A stretch of 64,000 nt of DNA from Tausonia pullulans (taxonomy: Eukaryota > Basidiomycota > Tremellomycetes > Cystofilobasidiales > Mrakiaceae). The notes under the pieces were generated by a model that worked only from the letters and a program-made list of their open reading frames with translations, did not search any database and was not told the DNA's origin. The stretch is taken from contig OX637622.1 in the NCBI GenBank assembly GCA_951802195.1, forward strand, positions 806,001 to 870,000. The letters run 5' to 3'. The position numbers were made by a program, and so were the translations under genes. Positions 47,524-60,958 of this stretch are shown here, one piece after another (position 1 is the first letter of the stretch; the number at the start of each line of letters is the position of its first letter).

Positions 47524-50500
47524 ATGGCGACCTCCAAGATGAGCTCCTCATCGACATTCTCGAACTTCTTCCCGCGCTACAAGACTTCGCGCGAGGCGTC
47601 GTCGCCCTCATCTGGCGCGTTCACCTCCCACCTCCAGGATCCCCAAGACGAGGCTGAGCCCCGCATCTCTCGGGATCGCCGCCTCTCCTTCTCTCGGCGG
47701 CCTGTCTCTCCGACGCCTGCTTCGCCTGGGTCGTCTGCGTTCGACGCCCGATTGTCTGCAGCGGCCGCCTCGGCGGCTGCCGCTGTGGCCTCGTCACCGG
47801 GCTTGGCTACCCCAAGCGTCGCGTCGACGAGCGGCAAAGGCCCCGTGCCCCCTCCTCGACTGACGCTCACGGACGTCGAGCTTGCCGACTCCAATATCGT
47901 TGTGCCATCGCCCATTGACGCACCGACGCCTACGGCTCGCTCCATCCTTGGGACGGCCCCGTCAGGCCAGGCGGGAGAAGGAGGAGCCGGCCGTCCCGTT
48001 GCCGTGACACGGCGATGGTCCCAGGGCAACGGGATCGGCATGCCCCAAGGCTGGGAGGATAACGACGAGATTCGGACCCCCACGAGGGAGGATGGAGGAA
48101 CTGGAGCAGGAGGAGGAAGGGGATCATCTGGCGTGCTCGGCCTCGGCCTCGGGGAGGGAGCGCTCACGCTAGATGCTGTCCCGGACAGCGTCGTCGCGGA
48201 TGATGGCTCAGCTGGTCCTGGAGGAGGGTACTCGAGTAACGGAAGAGGCGACTTTGGCTGTCGCAGGGACACCGTCTCCTCCCAGGGGACGTGCGATTCT
48301 CGTCGGAGTACCGGCTCATCCGACCGACCGACCTCGGTTACGGAGAGCTCGTTCGCCAACGCGCCCAGCTGGGTCCCTCGTCCATCGCCTACGCTCCGAA
48401 CTTCCAGGTCCTCCACGCTTGCATCTTCGTCGACCGCAAGCTCCCAGGGAAATAGCTTCGTCCGTGCCGCGACGGAAGCCCCTTCCTCGGCACGCGGGTC
48501 GATGGATGACGATGCCGCCTCGAAGAGGCGTCGGCGTGGGTCCTCCGCCGCTAGCAAGAAGAAGGCGACGGCACCCTCAGCTGAAAACTTCAAACCCTCG
48601 CATGGAATCGCCGGTGCTCTGGCGGGCATGTCGAGAGACCTCGTTTCGCCCTCTCAAGGACTCGTCAGGGCCCCATCGCCTGCGCTATCGGTCAACAGTG
48701 ACCGGAGTAGACGACCGAGGGCCAACACTGGGAGGTCTTCCTTGACTGGCTCGATCAGCTCTAAGGCATCGTCGCTCGCCAGGAGAACCAAGCGGCGCGT
48801 CGGAGACAGCCGGCCTACGTCGGAGTTCCGGACGAGCGTCGATGACGACATGCGGCCGGCGTTCAGCGACGATGATGAGCGGAGTGGTGGTCGGTCGTTC
48901 GATCGCAGACGGGAAGACGACGATATGGGAAGTGGGTCAGAGGACGAGGGCGGTTACCTCGACAGCGACGATCTTGAGAATGACGAGGACGATGATGGGA
49001 GCTATGGCGACTTGCTCGATGATCTCCCGGTCACGGGGTTTGCAGTTGCGAGCGTCAAGCGCAACGCGGACTTTCACGCGCTCTTTGGCAAAGCCGTCCC
49101 GGAGGGCGACTACCTGATTGAGGGTTGGTATGTTCTCATTCACACTTCTCGACTCAGCGCTGACATGTTCACGGTTTGCTCCATCAGACTACGGGTGCGC
49201 TCTTCAGAAGGACATCCTTGTTCAAGGGCGCTTCTACGTTTCTGAGAACCACATCTGCTTCCATGCCAACATTTTTGGCTGGATCACCAACGTGAGCCTC
49301 GTTTCTACAACTGAAATAACAAAGCTGACCTTGGCCCACTATTTAGAACGTCATCGCTTTCTCTGAGATACTCCGGATCGACAAGAAGATGACGGCCTTT
49401 GTTATCCCTAATGCCATCATGATCACCACCCTCCACGCCAAGGTGTGCTTTTATCGCAGTGCGCAGCGGCGCGTCCCTCGCTGATGGTAACTTCTCGCTC
49501 GTCTCGCAGTACACCTTTGCGTCCTTCCTCTCCCGTGACACGACGTTCGATGTCATCCACAACATCTGGCGACTCTCGCACCCTTACCTCCCCTCGGCCT
49601 CCAGTGACGCGTTTATTGGCGGTTCGAGTGCAACCCCCTCGGAAGCCGACGACGGTGTGACCCAAGCCGACTCAGTCGACTTTGAAGGGCTCGATTCGGG
49701 CGTACCACACTCCCCGGCGAGCAAGCACCGCAGGGGAGCCGGCGCTGGCGCGGCTGGTGGTGCCTCAGGTCGTAAGAAGGCCGCCGCCTTACTCCACAAG
49801 CCGACGACGTGCGCTTGTGGACGCGAGGGCCGGCACCTTACAGAGACTGCGCTCGATGCCATCTTCCCGAGCACGCCCGAGAAGATTTACAATCTCATGT
49901 TCGCGAGCGGGTTCGTAAAGGATTTCATGAACAACAATCAGAAGCTCATCGGTGGGTTCTCGTCGTTCTTGTTTGCTTACATTAAAGCTGTATGGACGTG
50001 ACGTTGACTGGGAACTTCTTCTCCTGCAGACATTCAGATGTCGGATTGGGCGCCAGCGTCGTCGGGCTCCAACCTGCTCACGCGCAAGATGTCCTACATC
50101 AAGCCCCTCAACGGCAGCATTGGCCCCAAGTCTACCAAGTGCGAGCTCTCAGACGTGACAGTTCACGTTGATTTCGACGACTACGTCTCGATGGTCACGA
50201 CCACTCGGACGCCTGACGTTCCGAGCGGAGGCGTCTTCTCTGTTCAGACGAGGACTTGCCTCATGTGGGCGGGCGCGAACAGCACGAGGGTTCTCGTGAC
50301 GTGCCAGACGGACTGGACGGGACGAAGTTTCATCCGGAGTGCGTCGACATCGTCGAGATTGCGTCTCTCTCATCGTCTCGTTCTGACCACGCCTTACCGT
50401 TCGCCTTCTCAGGCATCATCGACTCATCGGCTCTCGCAGGCCAGAAGAATTTCCATGCCGCCCAAGAGATCGCGATGCGCGCCTATATCGCCGATCATAT

Positions 50501-51368
50501 CACTGAGTTCCAGACTGAGGGCATCGAGGACGACGACGCCGCCGATGACCCCTCAGGCGCTGGTGATCCGACAGCCTGTCCCTCGCCGAAAAGCCCAGTC
50601 CACACCAAGACCATCCCTGAGCCCAGCGGCCCTACCAGTGGCGGCACACCTGCAGAGGTCGCCCATCAGCGCAAAGTCGAGCTCGAGGGGACATTCCTCC
50701 AGGTCGGGCTCGACTCGCTCGGCAGCGGTGCCCTGCAGATCATCAAGGGTTTCTGGGCGATCCTTGAGGCTGCCTGGACAGGACTTGGTGCTCAGGGTCT
50801 ACTTGCGCTCGTCATTGCGCTTCTTGTCGTCTCCAAGTGGGTAGCCCCCTCTCGCTCGTTTCGTGACATCCTTGGCACTGACGTTAGTCTGCCCGCGCAT
50901 CTCCCTTCAGCATCTGGACACTCATTTCTCTCAAGGGCTCCCAAAGTCAGACGCGTACACCGACGAGGAGGCTTCACCAAATTGGCCGGGGTCCCGCGAC
51001 TTCGCCGTCTTCCCCAGCACCCCTAGAGGAGTCGCCCGACTCAGTCGCGGCTGCTGTCCGGAGTGAGTCTGTCACCCAATCCTTTATCAAGGAGGGCCGA
51101 TAATCTGAACTCACCCTTCATCCTCCCACTCTCAGATTTTTTGGAGGAGTACATTGCGCACCAAGGAGCGGTCAGCGGTAACGCCATTGGAGCGTCCACC
51201 GCCGGCGACAATTACCACCCAGCCGACGAGTTCATCGCGATCTCTTCTGCCATTGACGCGCTCGAAACTCGGCTCGCGCGGCTCAAGGAAGATCTTCCTC
51301 TGATTGCGGCGGTGCTCGCTGGCGGAGGTTCGGAGGACGACGAAGGCAGTCTCGAGGACCTTGACTAA
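47524..51368 (+). CDS. GRAM-VASt sterol transfer protein (LAM/Ysp/Aster family)
   Basis: LAM proteins sit in the ER at membrane contact sites and move sterol from the plasma membrane. A long low-complexity Ser/Pro/Gly-rich N-terminus (47524-49020) ends in an acidic run (DDDMGSGSEDEGGYLDSDD). The GRAM domain follows: NADFHALFGKAVPEGDYLIE, LQKDILVQGRFYVSENHICF, HANIFGWITN and KMTAFVIPNAIMI. The VASt domain spans about 49,840-50,520 (DAIFPSTPEKIYNLMFASGF, MSYIKPLNGSIGPKSTKC, DYVSMVTTTRTPDVPSGG, DSSALAGQKNFHAAQEIAMR). A single C-terminal helix, GLLALVIALLVVSN, is the ER anchor. The exon ending at 50832 joins one starting WTLISLKG, and the last exon gives FLEEYIAHQG and then a coiled coil (LETRLARLKEDLPLIAAV). 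Stop at 51366-51368. About eight introns and about 1,100 residues. It converges on DOP1, 166 bp away. Confidence 0.9.
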
Positions 51369-51534
51369 ACGCTTGCTTTGCCTCCTCTTGCCAATGATTT
51401 TCGTATGATAGATCTTTCACTCGTGGTAAGGTAGCAGGTTTTAAAAACAGGCCAAGAGGGATATCGTAGACTACGAGACAGGAAACGAGGAGTGACTAGG
51501 AGGGATGTAGTAAGAGACAGGGAAGGGGAGAGAC

Positions 51535-54500
51535 TCAAGCCAACGAGGGAGCATCGAACATCTCGGCCTCGAGCCCAGCGTCGACGGCGTCCCAGTCGAC
51601 GCTCGCGGACGAGTAGAGCGACTCGTACGAGGTCAGGCTCGCCTGAGAGAAGAAGGGTGCTAGCTCACTGATGGACGTAATGTGGCGGAGGGAGGAGAGG
51701 AAGGGACGACGGAGAAGGGAAGAAAGGTCCGAGGAGGCGCCACCGTTGGTTGAGCGGTAGAATGAGTCGGAGGTGAAGGTCTGGGTGGCGGATGTCAAAA
51801 AAAGGCTCAAGGAGAGGGAGAAAGAAGAATTGGGCGTACCCTGGCGTGGTGGTAGTGAGTACTGTCTGAGACGATCTCGGCGAGCCGGTCCATTAGGCTT
51901 TCCGGAGCGGACTCGCTGCTTGTGATGCCCGCAGCCTCAACCGTATCACAGACAAACATCCATTGATGGCTAGAGGGAGTCCGAAAGTCAGTTTCAAATG
52001 GAAAAAGTAATGGTTCACCGTCCACTCACATCTGGAAATCTTCGGATTGGACGACGAGGAGCAAGTCCAAGAACTTGCAGGCCGAAAGAACGAGATCGAG
52101 CTGATCCGAGCCGTCCGGTGGAAGCTCGTCCACTAACTGCTCGAAGACGCGGAGCTGGTGGCCAAGCAGGAATGCTGGTCAGTCCTGCAGACCAAATTTC
52201 CTTTTCCTCTTCGACGACTCACAAGCTCCGTGAGGATGATGGGCCAGAGGTTGGACAGCTCCCGCGGAGCCACTCGACAGATGAGAACCCGAAGACAAAG
52301 GTAGACTTCGCTATGGACCATGGGTGAGACGATGTTGGTCCGGAGGAGCTCGACAAGCCGCTCTTGGATGCTAGGAAGCTGGAGGAGGAAGTGATTCCGT
52401 TCGGCCGAGAAGAGGACGAAGGAAAGTCGGCGAATATTGAGCGACCGGAGAAGCATCTCAGCCTCCCTGTTGGTGAAGATGTTGGCCGAGGGCGGGGCAG
52501 CCGCGCGAGCTGGAAAAGACTCAGGATAGGGGCGTGAGTGTAGCGACTTCTTGTGTGAGGCGAAGGGACCGACCAATCAACTCTGCCATCCGATCCTTCT
52601 CGCTGTCCATGAGCGCCTTGACGAGAGGCCGCCAGAGCTGACCCGAAGCAGGTGGCGCGTTAAAGAAACTGGCGTCGTTGAAGGAATCCGCCACGGGGGC
52701 GCGCCACGATTTGATGGCTCCCGGAATTGCAATCATCTGCTGCAGCATCTCGAAGATGACCGGGTGGATGTCGAGGAACCTGAGAGTGGACGAGGCACAT
52801 GGCGATTAGATAAGGATGCCGTCTAGGTCAGAGATGTCGCGAGCAACTCACTTGCTGCCCCTCGAGCGCAGAGCCGGGCTAACGATCTGGTATGATATGC
52901 TACTGCAGAGGGCTGACGCCTTGTCATTGTCGTGCATGAACAAACGGAGGTTGGGCAGGACTCGTCGCGTGATGTGCTCAGAGATCTGCGCATCAATGGC
53001 AGGCAGTCAAGGTCGGATCGCTTGCCAGCAGCACGTCATAAGACTCACCTTCAAATAGAGAGGAGGCGGCACTTGGCCAGCGAGACCGGCCGTTTTCTCC
53101 TCCATGGGCGTTGTGGCTTTATTGAGAGGAGATTCACACGATCAGTATAGGGGACTCTGAGGCCAGTACAAGTCCAGAGACTTACTTCCGTTGGTCGGGT
53201 CTTTAGACCATCGATACTGAGGCGGGACCGCCTCAAGCGATCTCGAAGCCATGCCGAGCGAAGCTTCGAGAAGCTTTCCATAAGTCTCCTGGGGATGCAA
53301 GAACAGAGCCACATCAGCATCCGCGATTCCTGCAAGGATGACCGGCGTGATCGATCGAACCTGGAGCTCCCTCCGCAGGCGCTTGTCCTCCAAGGCGCTC
53401 GTGCTAGCGACCTTGCTGGCGAGCGCAGTCAGGCACCTGGGAAGGCACGATGGAAAGGTCAGCCTTCGTCAGTGCCCATCGGACAGAGATAGAGAGCCTC
53501 ATACCTCAACGCCGGAAAGACCTGAGACCGATAGGCCGGCATCGTCACATTTTGGAGGATCTCCTTGGCGAGCGCGATGTACGTCGACCAGACCTGGACG
53601 GCGATGGGGCCTTCAAGCCGAGAGATGTAAGTTTCTAGGAACGCGTAGATGACGGGTTCGCTACAGGGCAACCCTTATGGTCAGCATCCAGACGTCGCAT
53701 GATGAGGTCAAGAAGGATAAAAACCAACCCGTGGTCTACTGTACGCCCCCGGAGAGTCGGTTGTACGTGCGCCGATGTTGTCACGGTCGGCGAGGAGCTC
53801 GTCCAGATCTGGCATATCATGGAGACGACACTTTGTGCACTGGGCGCAAGGAGATCGAGGATCTCGAACGGGCCATCGTCATTTGAGCCGGGGAGCTGGA
53901 GGAAAAGCAAGGCGTCAGTTATTTGACTGCCTCGGGAAGAAGAAAAAGGAAGAGGAATAAGACACTCACCCCGAGGTTCGCATCTCCAGCAGCCCAGCAG
54001 TCCGAGAGCACTTGAACAACCTCCAGTGGCTGCAATCGGTAGAGGCATTCCAGGGCCTTGTGGCACCGCTTTCGCGACTGATCACTAAGGAATAGGATAC
54101 CTCGCGTCGAGGAGAACAAAGGTTGCAATGGTGGGAGCCGAGTACGGGCATTAGAGGACGTCCAGAGAGCGCGGAGGACCTGGATCGCATCGTCGAAGCA
54201 CCGCTGGCCGGCCGAGCGGGGCTGTCCACAAGATCATTGACTCGCGTCAGTTTTTCGCGGCGTCTTCGAGCCAAGATACCGACAACGAACCATGATGCCC
54301 TCATCCCGCGCTTTGGCCGAGGCCTGGTCGTCCAACCCCCAGACCGTCGAGACATATCCAAATAGGCCGGTCGACGCATCGCCCGCCGTTACGTCTGATG
54401 CGGAGGACTCCTTCCGGACACTGGTACTGTGCGCGGGGAGTTGACCGAGCGTGAGAGTCACAATCTTCTCAAGTGGCGAGATAAGCATGACGATCTCGGC

Positions 54501-57500
54501 GTCGGACGTGCTCAGCGCAAGGTCGGTATCCGTCGGTAGGGCGGAGAGAGAGAAGTGGATGTCAAGGATGAGGCGCCGGAGCTGGGCAATGATGGCATCA
54601 CAGAGCGGGAGAAGGAGCGGACGGAGGTGACCTCGAAACTGAGGGATCGTCGACATAATGAAGTCAATCCAATGCTGGAGGATCGGCCGGTTCGTCTGCG
54701 TCGAGATGCCGTCGACGATCGTCTGCATGAGCAAAGGGCTGAGGTTGCCCGACAGAGTGTCGTCCTCGTCAACGGCGGCTGACGTCTCCTTCTCCTCTTT
54801 CGAGGAGGTGGAGAGCCGGTTTCCCGTAGTCGCCCGGCGGTCCATTCGTTGGCTCGTCACAGCAGCCGCCTTCTTCCGAGCAGCGGCGAGCGATGACGAC
54901 GTTGAGACGGTAATAATCGCATGAAGTGCGTGGAGTAGCTGATTCTGTCCTTCGAGCCTGCCTATGTGGACGGCCTCGAAAAGCTTGCCGACGACAGCAG
55001 TCTCGGTCGTCTTGAGGCTGATGGCTGAGATCTCGCCACGGGAGACGATGGACTGGACGAGGTCCAGGGCAGAGAGCTGGAAGCGAGGGTTGCTCGATGC
55101 CATGGAAGCGACGAGCTTAGGACTTGGTTCGGACTGGATGATACTGGGAACCAACAGGAAGTCAGCTTCAGGTGTCAAACAGGAAGTTCGCTTGGGCCCT
55201 AAACGTACCGGACCAGGATGTCAACGAGCACATCGGTGCAGGTGGCATTTGCGTGAAGCAAACAGGCTAATAATGACACATAAACCGTCAATCTCAAGTC
55301 CCAGACGTGCTGTAGTCTGCGAGCACACCACCAACCTTTCTGAGCGCGCTCCACAACCCTCGGCCCAAGCGCCTTCGCCTTCGTCGCCTTGAGCGCGCGA
55401 TTGAAGGCCACGCCTCCGACCTGACTGAGAGCCCCCAAACACGCAAGCATGTAATGTCCCTTCGCGAGATCAAATGGTCGCTCGTAGCGGAAGCCGCGGA
55501 CCTCACGGCCGCCAAAGACAGAGGATATCGGAGTACGGCTGACGCGCGGGTCAAGAAGGGTTGCGAGGATTGGCTCGAGAACTCTGGAAGTCGGGGGATG
55601 ATTGGTTAGCTACGCCTTGTTAGGCTGAGTCGATAACGGGAGACTGCTGACCGAACGTAGGATCGCAGGTTAGACCTGAGCCAGGTTTCAGCCGCTCGTT
55701 TAACGGCGAGGTCTTCATGCTTGAGCGAATCAAATATTGAGAAGATGCCGTCCTGGCAAACGACGGGCGTAGCCGAGTCCTCTGGAAAAGACTGGTCAGT
55801 GGCGCCCTCCCAATGTCGGCAAGATTTGGAGGAAGCTTGACTAGACGCACCATTATGCCGCCAGAGAACCCCAAAGGCATCGATGGCCCTCAGGCGCTCA
55901 GAGACAATCGGCGAATTGAGCCGTTGGGAGATGACTGAATTGAGATGTAGAGGTGAGATAACGTTCTCCAGCGATCGAACGAGCTCGGCCGCAGGGATGT
56001 GGTAAATGGCCGTGGAGGCATCCAGATAGCGGAAGATCTGGGGTTTGAAGACGATCAATCAATGCCGAAAGAGCCAGGAGGTGACATCGACTCACGCCGT
56101 CGATGAGGAGGGTCGCAGATTGTCGGGCGTTCAGTTCGAGCCGCGGGTGCAGCGGTGCTTGACTGAGAGCGAGCGACGCCTCAACAGTCGCAGAAACGAC
56201 GTCGAACCTCGCAGGCTGAATAGTTGTCCGACATGGCCACAAGTCAGCACTGCAGTCTCTCACACGGGCGGATGGACAGAGACATAGTTACCTTAGCGAA
56301 GAGCGACGCTATCGACTGCGTCCACTCCTCCGGACTCCAAGCGACCTCAATTTCCTCAAGCTCAGCGGCCTTTCCACAATCAAGGATGGCCCTCAAAAGC
56401 CTAAGCGCTCCAATGACTGTCGTCGAAGAAGCGCCATCTTGGCGTCCCGCTTGGAGCTCGCACGTCCTGATGAGCGACTCGCAGGACGCTTGGAACAGCG
56501 TCGACCCGCTGAAGCCTGGATAGTCTGGCTCAGCAGGTCGACCAAGGCCAAGTGAAAGAGAGTAGAAGGCCTCAGCGTGCGAGAGGGCTGTGGACGAGCG
56601 GCTGGACTCGGCATCGGCAGGGGGAGGGGAGGCCAAAGAGGAAGAGAAGACGGAGAGGGGAATGAAAGATAGGATTTGGAGGGCGAGGTCAAAGGCTTGA
56701 GGGAGAAGCTTCGGAGACGTAGGGGTGGCAGACTGAGTAGTGGAGAAGAGTCAACCTGATTTATTTCTTTGAGGAGAGGCAGACCAATGACTTACCTGAA
56801 TAAGTTCTAGGAGGGAGACAAAGATGACGGGAAGGTGCAGATGGGTAACCTCCTCGTCGTGGGAGAAGGTTCGGAGAATGAAGGAGACGAGTCGGAGGGG
56901 CTACAGGGAAGGACAAGGAGGAAAGGGTCATCATACCGAGCGATAACGGGTTGATTAGTGACAGAGTCCGATGCGCACATAGTGGGTGTCTTCTCCATTG
57001 AACGCAGCTTTGAGGGCGTGGAAGAGCCGTCGCCAGAGGAGGTACGGGTCGACAGCTTCGTAGAACATTAACCCAACCGTCGCGAGCTGTGGTCACAAAT
57101 TCTGTAGTGTCAGCTTGATTCTAACAGCGCAGAGAGATGAAGAGGCCGAAAAAAGGAGAGCCGGCCCACGTTGTCTGGATCCCCACTCGAGATGGCCGCC
57201 TCGAGCGCGCCCAGCGCATCCAGAACGAGGACGTCCGTGAGCGCGTAGCCAATCTCGTACTTGTCGAGCAGCGATATGAAGATTCGGTAGGGTCGCTGTG
57301 GCTCGGAGGCTTCCCCAAAGGCGCTAGGCACGGCACGCATGTCCTCCAAGAGCGAGACGCGGAGAAGGTCAAGCGCATTGGCGCACAGGTAGGAAACCTG
57401 ATGGTCCGGGTTCTCGTCCGGGCCAAGAATCCAGGTGTAGAGCCGACGGCTGAGAGAAAGGTCGCGTCGTAGGACGACCGCCGAGGCGGAGCGCATGAGA

Positions 57501-59219
57501 ATAACACGATCGGGCTCGCGAGTGTGCCTTGGCGAAGAGCATAAGTCGGGTCAGCGCGCAGGCCTTACGATCGATTCATAGGCAACTAACTTGGACGAGG
57601 CTGCTCCGTCGAGACGAAGGCTGGTGACGAGCAGGTCGAGCGTCCCCCGCTGGACCAGGTTGTTCTCATCTTCCAGGGAGCTCGAGAACGCGCGAACCAT
57701 GAGGCCGACGTCAGGTCCGACGATGGAGGCAATGTCTTGGAAGCGAAGCGTGTCAGCTATGGTCTCTATTTTGCTCGTCTATAAAACGGGAAGAGAAGCC
57801 TTGTACCTTCTCCCTGATCCATCTTCGGCATCCGGCGCGATAAGTACGAGAGCGCCGTTGTTCGTGCCGAGGGCATCGAGATGAGAATGAGCCAGAGGTT
57901 CTGAAGGAAGAAGGGAGGCGAGACCGTCATGGAAAGGAAATCGAGGAGAGAAACGATCTGCCGATAGAACGTTCGATGTGAGTCAAAATCCAGAGGGCAG
58001 GGAGAAGGCGCCATCATGCACCTTGTCGAAGGACTCGCTACCCTCTTCGTCCAGCCCAGGCAGGAGGGCCAGAATGAAAGCCTTCATGGCGGGACGGAGG
58101 GCCTCTTGCATCGGAAGGTAGTACGTCTCGTAGATCGAGATGAGTGAGGGCTGGCAATGTAACAATTAGCATAGGATGTCGAGATCATTCAAGGACGAGA
58201 GGGGCCGACCTTGACGGACGTGGCCGCGTACTGGAAGAAGGGAAAGAGGCCCGCCGACCAGATCTGGAGATCGCGCTTGAGGCCCTCAGTCTAAAAGAAG
58301 AAGAAAAAAAAGTCAGGGATGTTCAGAGGACGAAACCCCGCCAGACTCACGCCAATGACGCCGAAGATATGGCTATAGACATCGAGCGCTCGCTGATGAA
58401 CGCCACTCGGAAGAGCCGGGGTCAGGCACTGGGAGAGCCGCTTGGCAACGATAAGCTTGCGAGGGATCTCGGTGAAAGTGGGGTGCGCTTGGAGGGTCTG
58501 GGAGGCAAATGAGGGAAGCGAGGGTGAGTCGATGAGGAGAGGAAAGCGCGTGCTGCGCCAGCTCGACGCGTCCTGGGATGGACATGGGCAGGCTCTTCGT
58601 CGTCACTCACCTTGAGTAGCTTGGAGAGGAACGAAATGAAGTCGGCCCACTCCTTGACCGAGTCAAATGTTGCCAGCGACTTGTCCACCAAGGCTGTGTA
58701 CTTGCGCCATTTGGGATCCGTCGCGAGTAAGCTCAGGAGCGCCGCTGTCGAGGTGGGGCGAGAGGCACGGCCGACGTCAACTTCGATCCAAGTCAAGCGA
58801 CGAAAGCATTATGTGCCAGTCCCGTCCCCATTATCTCGACACTCACCCTTCTCACTACCCCGGCCCTTGCGGCTTGCGGGTGTCACTCTCCCGCTGACTG
58901 GGGCGCTCACATATCCGGCGTCCGCGCCTGCGTCTGTCCCTCCAGCCGCCATCGTCGTTGTCGTGAGTGGGGCGTCGATCTGGCCGCTGCTGATCTTCGG
59001 GCTTGTCGACCGGGGCGCCGTCACCTGGAGAGGCTCACGCAGGCGGGACGACCCCCCGCTCGAGGCGCCGAGCGACCGGAGGCTCGACCTGGACGCGGAG
59101 TGATGGAGCGGCGTCGGGGCGTCAGTCGTCGCGAGGTTCGTGGTCGAAGTTACGCTGGCAGCCGTCGACGCCCACTGGGGACTCGGGGTGGCTGGGGATG
59201 GCCGGTCCTCAGCCGGCAT
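51535..59219 (-). CDS. DOP1: Dopey family protein, endosome-Golgi trafficking
   Basis: Dop1 proteins act with Mon2 and the flippase Neo1 in endosome-to-Golgi transport. The ATG at 59217-59219 opens a Ser/Thr/Pro-rich N-terminus (MPAEDRPSPATPSPQWAS). The conserved N-terminal block starts TDPKWRKYTALVDKSLATFD and continues VKEWADFISFLSKLLK, then PRKLIVAKRLSQCLTPALPS, GVHQRALDVYSHIFGVIG and LQIWSAGLFPFFQYAATSVK. ISIYETYYLPMQEALRPAMK, AFILALLPGLDEEG and SPPFFLQNLWLILISMPSAR follow. These are the most conserved Dopey segments. Middle landmarks include IVGPDVGLMVRAFSSSLEDE, RPYRIFISLLDKYEIGYALT and RLRAIDAFGVLWRHN near 55,870. The C-terminal half is leucine-rich helical sequence in many small exons, ending LEAEMFDAPSLA at 51535-51537. 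More than 20 exons, many borders unfixed. The size fits 1,700-1,900 residues. Confidence 0.9.
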
Positions 59220-60958
59220 GCTAGGTTGCTCTTGGATGCGGAGGGGAAGCAAGAGAGGCGGAGGACTTGAGGGCAGAGTGGAGGTTGATGGTGCTGGCCG
59301 TTGAGCGCGAGAGCTTAAGGGTAGCTACCGCCGCCGCTGACAATACGACGAAGAACGAGGGCGCGTCCAAGCGCGTCGACGTCCACAGCGACCTCCGACC
59401 TGGTTTGCCTTTAACGACCTCAACGCCTGGGTCATATCGACGGCGAGCCACTCCAGGACTACGAACCCACTATCATAGGTCGCCTAATGACAGACTTCGC
59501 CGGCCTCGCTCCCGAGTTCAGTGTCAAGTGGCGGAAGGACCCGGCGTTCACCGGCATACATGCCTAAAGCGAATTTCTTTCTCGGGACAGAACAAGCAGA
59601 TACGGTATCAGGAGAGGTCTCCGGGATGTTGACAACTCATGTGTCATCAAAAGGATCATCGTCTCGACGATCGATGCATTCTACCTGGAGTTTGCCGACT
59701 GTGCGTCGCGACGCATGTCAAGCTCTTGTTCCTCCGTTCCAACTGATCCTCTCATTCTGTTATTGTTCGCCAGCATACGACTGATGACGACAAGGAAAGT
59801 GAACTTCTCTTTCCAGGCTTTTGGTTCGATCTACACTGCTGTATGTGGTCTTGTTCTCTATCCCGCCCTCATCCGCATAGCGATGGAATCTTAACTCTCA
59901 TGGGCATTTATCCCCTGCGGAGGTCAGTCCTCCTCTTTAGGCCTTGCAGGCGTCTGCTTAGCTTCTCTCCTTCAGCTTCCCAAGCTTGCTGAAGCTATCT
60001 CTCCTTCTCCTGCTTATTTGTAAAGCCGCAGATGCCATCTTGGTCGACGTCACTGGCCCGTTGAATGCAGACCCATCATCATGCACAGAGAAGCACTGCG
60101 AGCAGCCCGATCCGGGGAGACCATTGATATCCCTTTGGGTCGGCCAACGGCCGCAGCGACGACGACGATGATATCCAGACTAACCATGGTGATCGTGCTT
60201 CTCTGTTCTCTCTCCTTTTTCCCTGCAAGAAGAAACATTGGATGTCTGATGTCTCCGCCAATAAAACGAGAGCTGGAAAAGGCGCTCCACCGTGTGAAGT
60301 AGAAGCATATGCGCTTTCGGACTGCCTCGTTCTCGGTGGAAGGCTCTCTTTCGTACGTATCTATTTTCTCCTCCGGAGCAGAAGAAGGTCAAGCTTGGGC
60401 CGAAGCTCGAGCCGGATACCTCAACCCCTCCCAGGTACGACAGTTGCGTGGTCAATGGTGTCGCCGCGAATCACGCCCATCAAGTTCGAGCAATGCGCAG
60501 TAAATCGCCCTCAATATGCGCGATATAAATGGGTTCACACGATGCACTGTCGACAAGCGCAGAGAAAGAGCCACCTTCATCGACGGCAACAAGCTCCGAC
60601 GCCGTCAGATTCAGCCAGTTGTATGAAGGAGACGTCATCCTGTCAGTCCTCGTATTTAGGCCAGGGAACAGGAGTATGGAGGGCAGGAAATCGGCGGACA
60701 CCGACGTCTGCTCCCTCCCTCTCTGGGCCTCTCCTTGTTTCTCCTTGTTTCTCCTTGTTCCCCCGCGCTTTCTCGTCCCCGCTTTCTCGTGCTCATCCCC
60801 ACACTCTTCCGCGCCTGCCGAGCGAGGGCGGTGGAGACGGGGCCAGTGAGAAAAGCAATGTCAGGTCGGTAGGTCAGAGGGAAGTGCGCCAATGGCCAGG
60901 CACGGTTGCTGTGTACGGCTCAATACAGGAGGAGTCTCGGCTGGCCAAGATGATCCTC
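59220..60958. other. gene-poor stretch between DOP1 and U2, with coding scraps
   Basis: About 1.7 kb without an intact gene. On the plus strand, protein-like fragments in shifting frames appear at 59400-59565 (WFAFNDLNAW; GHIDGEPLQDYEPTIIGRL, then FAGLAPEFSVKWRKDPAF), 59622-59700 (DNSCVIKRIIVSTIDAFYLE) and 59782-59892 (RKVNFSFQAFGSIYTAVCG, then LVLYPALIRIAMES). On the minus strand 60480-60701 is open (SYNWLNLTASELVAVDEGGS). None was recognised. They may be exons of a small unknown gene or remains of one. A CTCCTTGTTT triplet repeat is at about 60732-60763. Confidence 0.3.

Noticed and set aside
47577-48629. 350-codon antisense frame in the LAM-type gene
   Set aside because: Low-complexity shadow of the Ser/Gly-rich N-terminus on the other strand.
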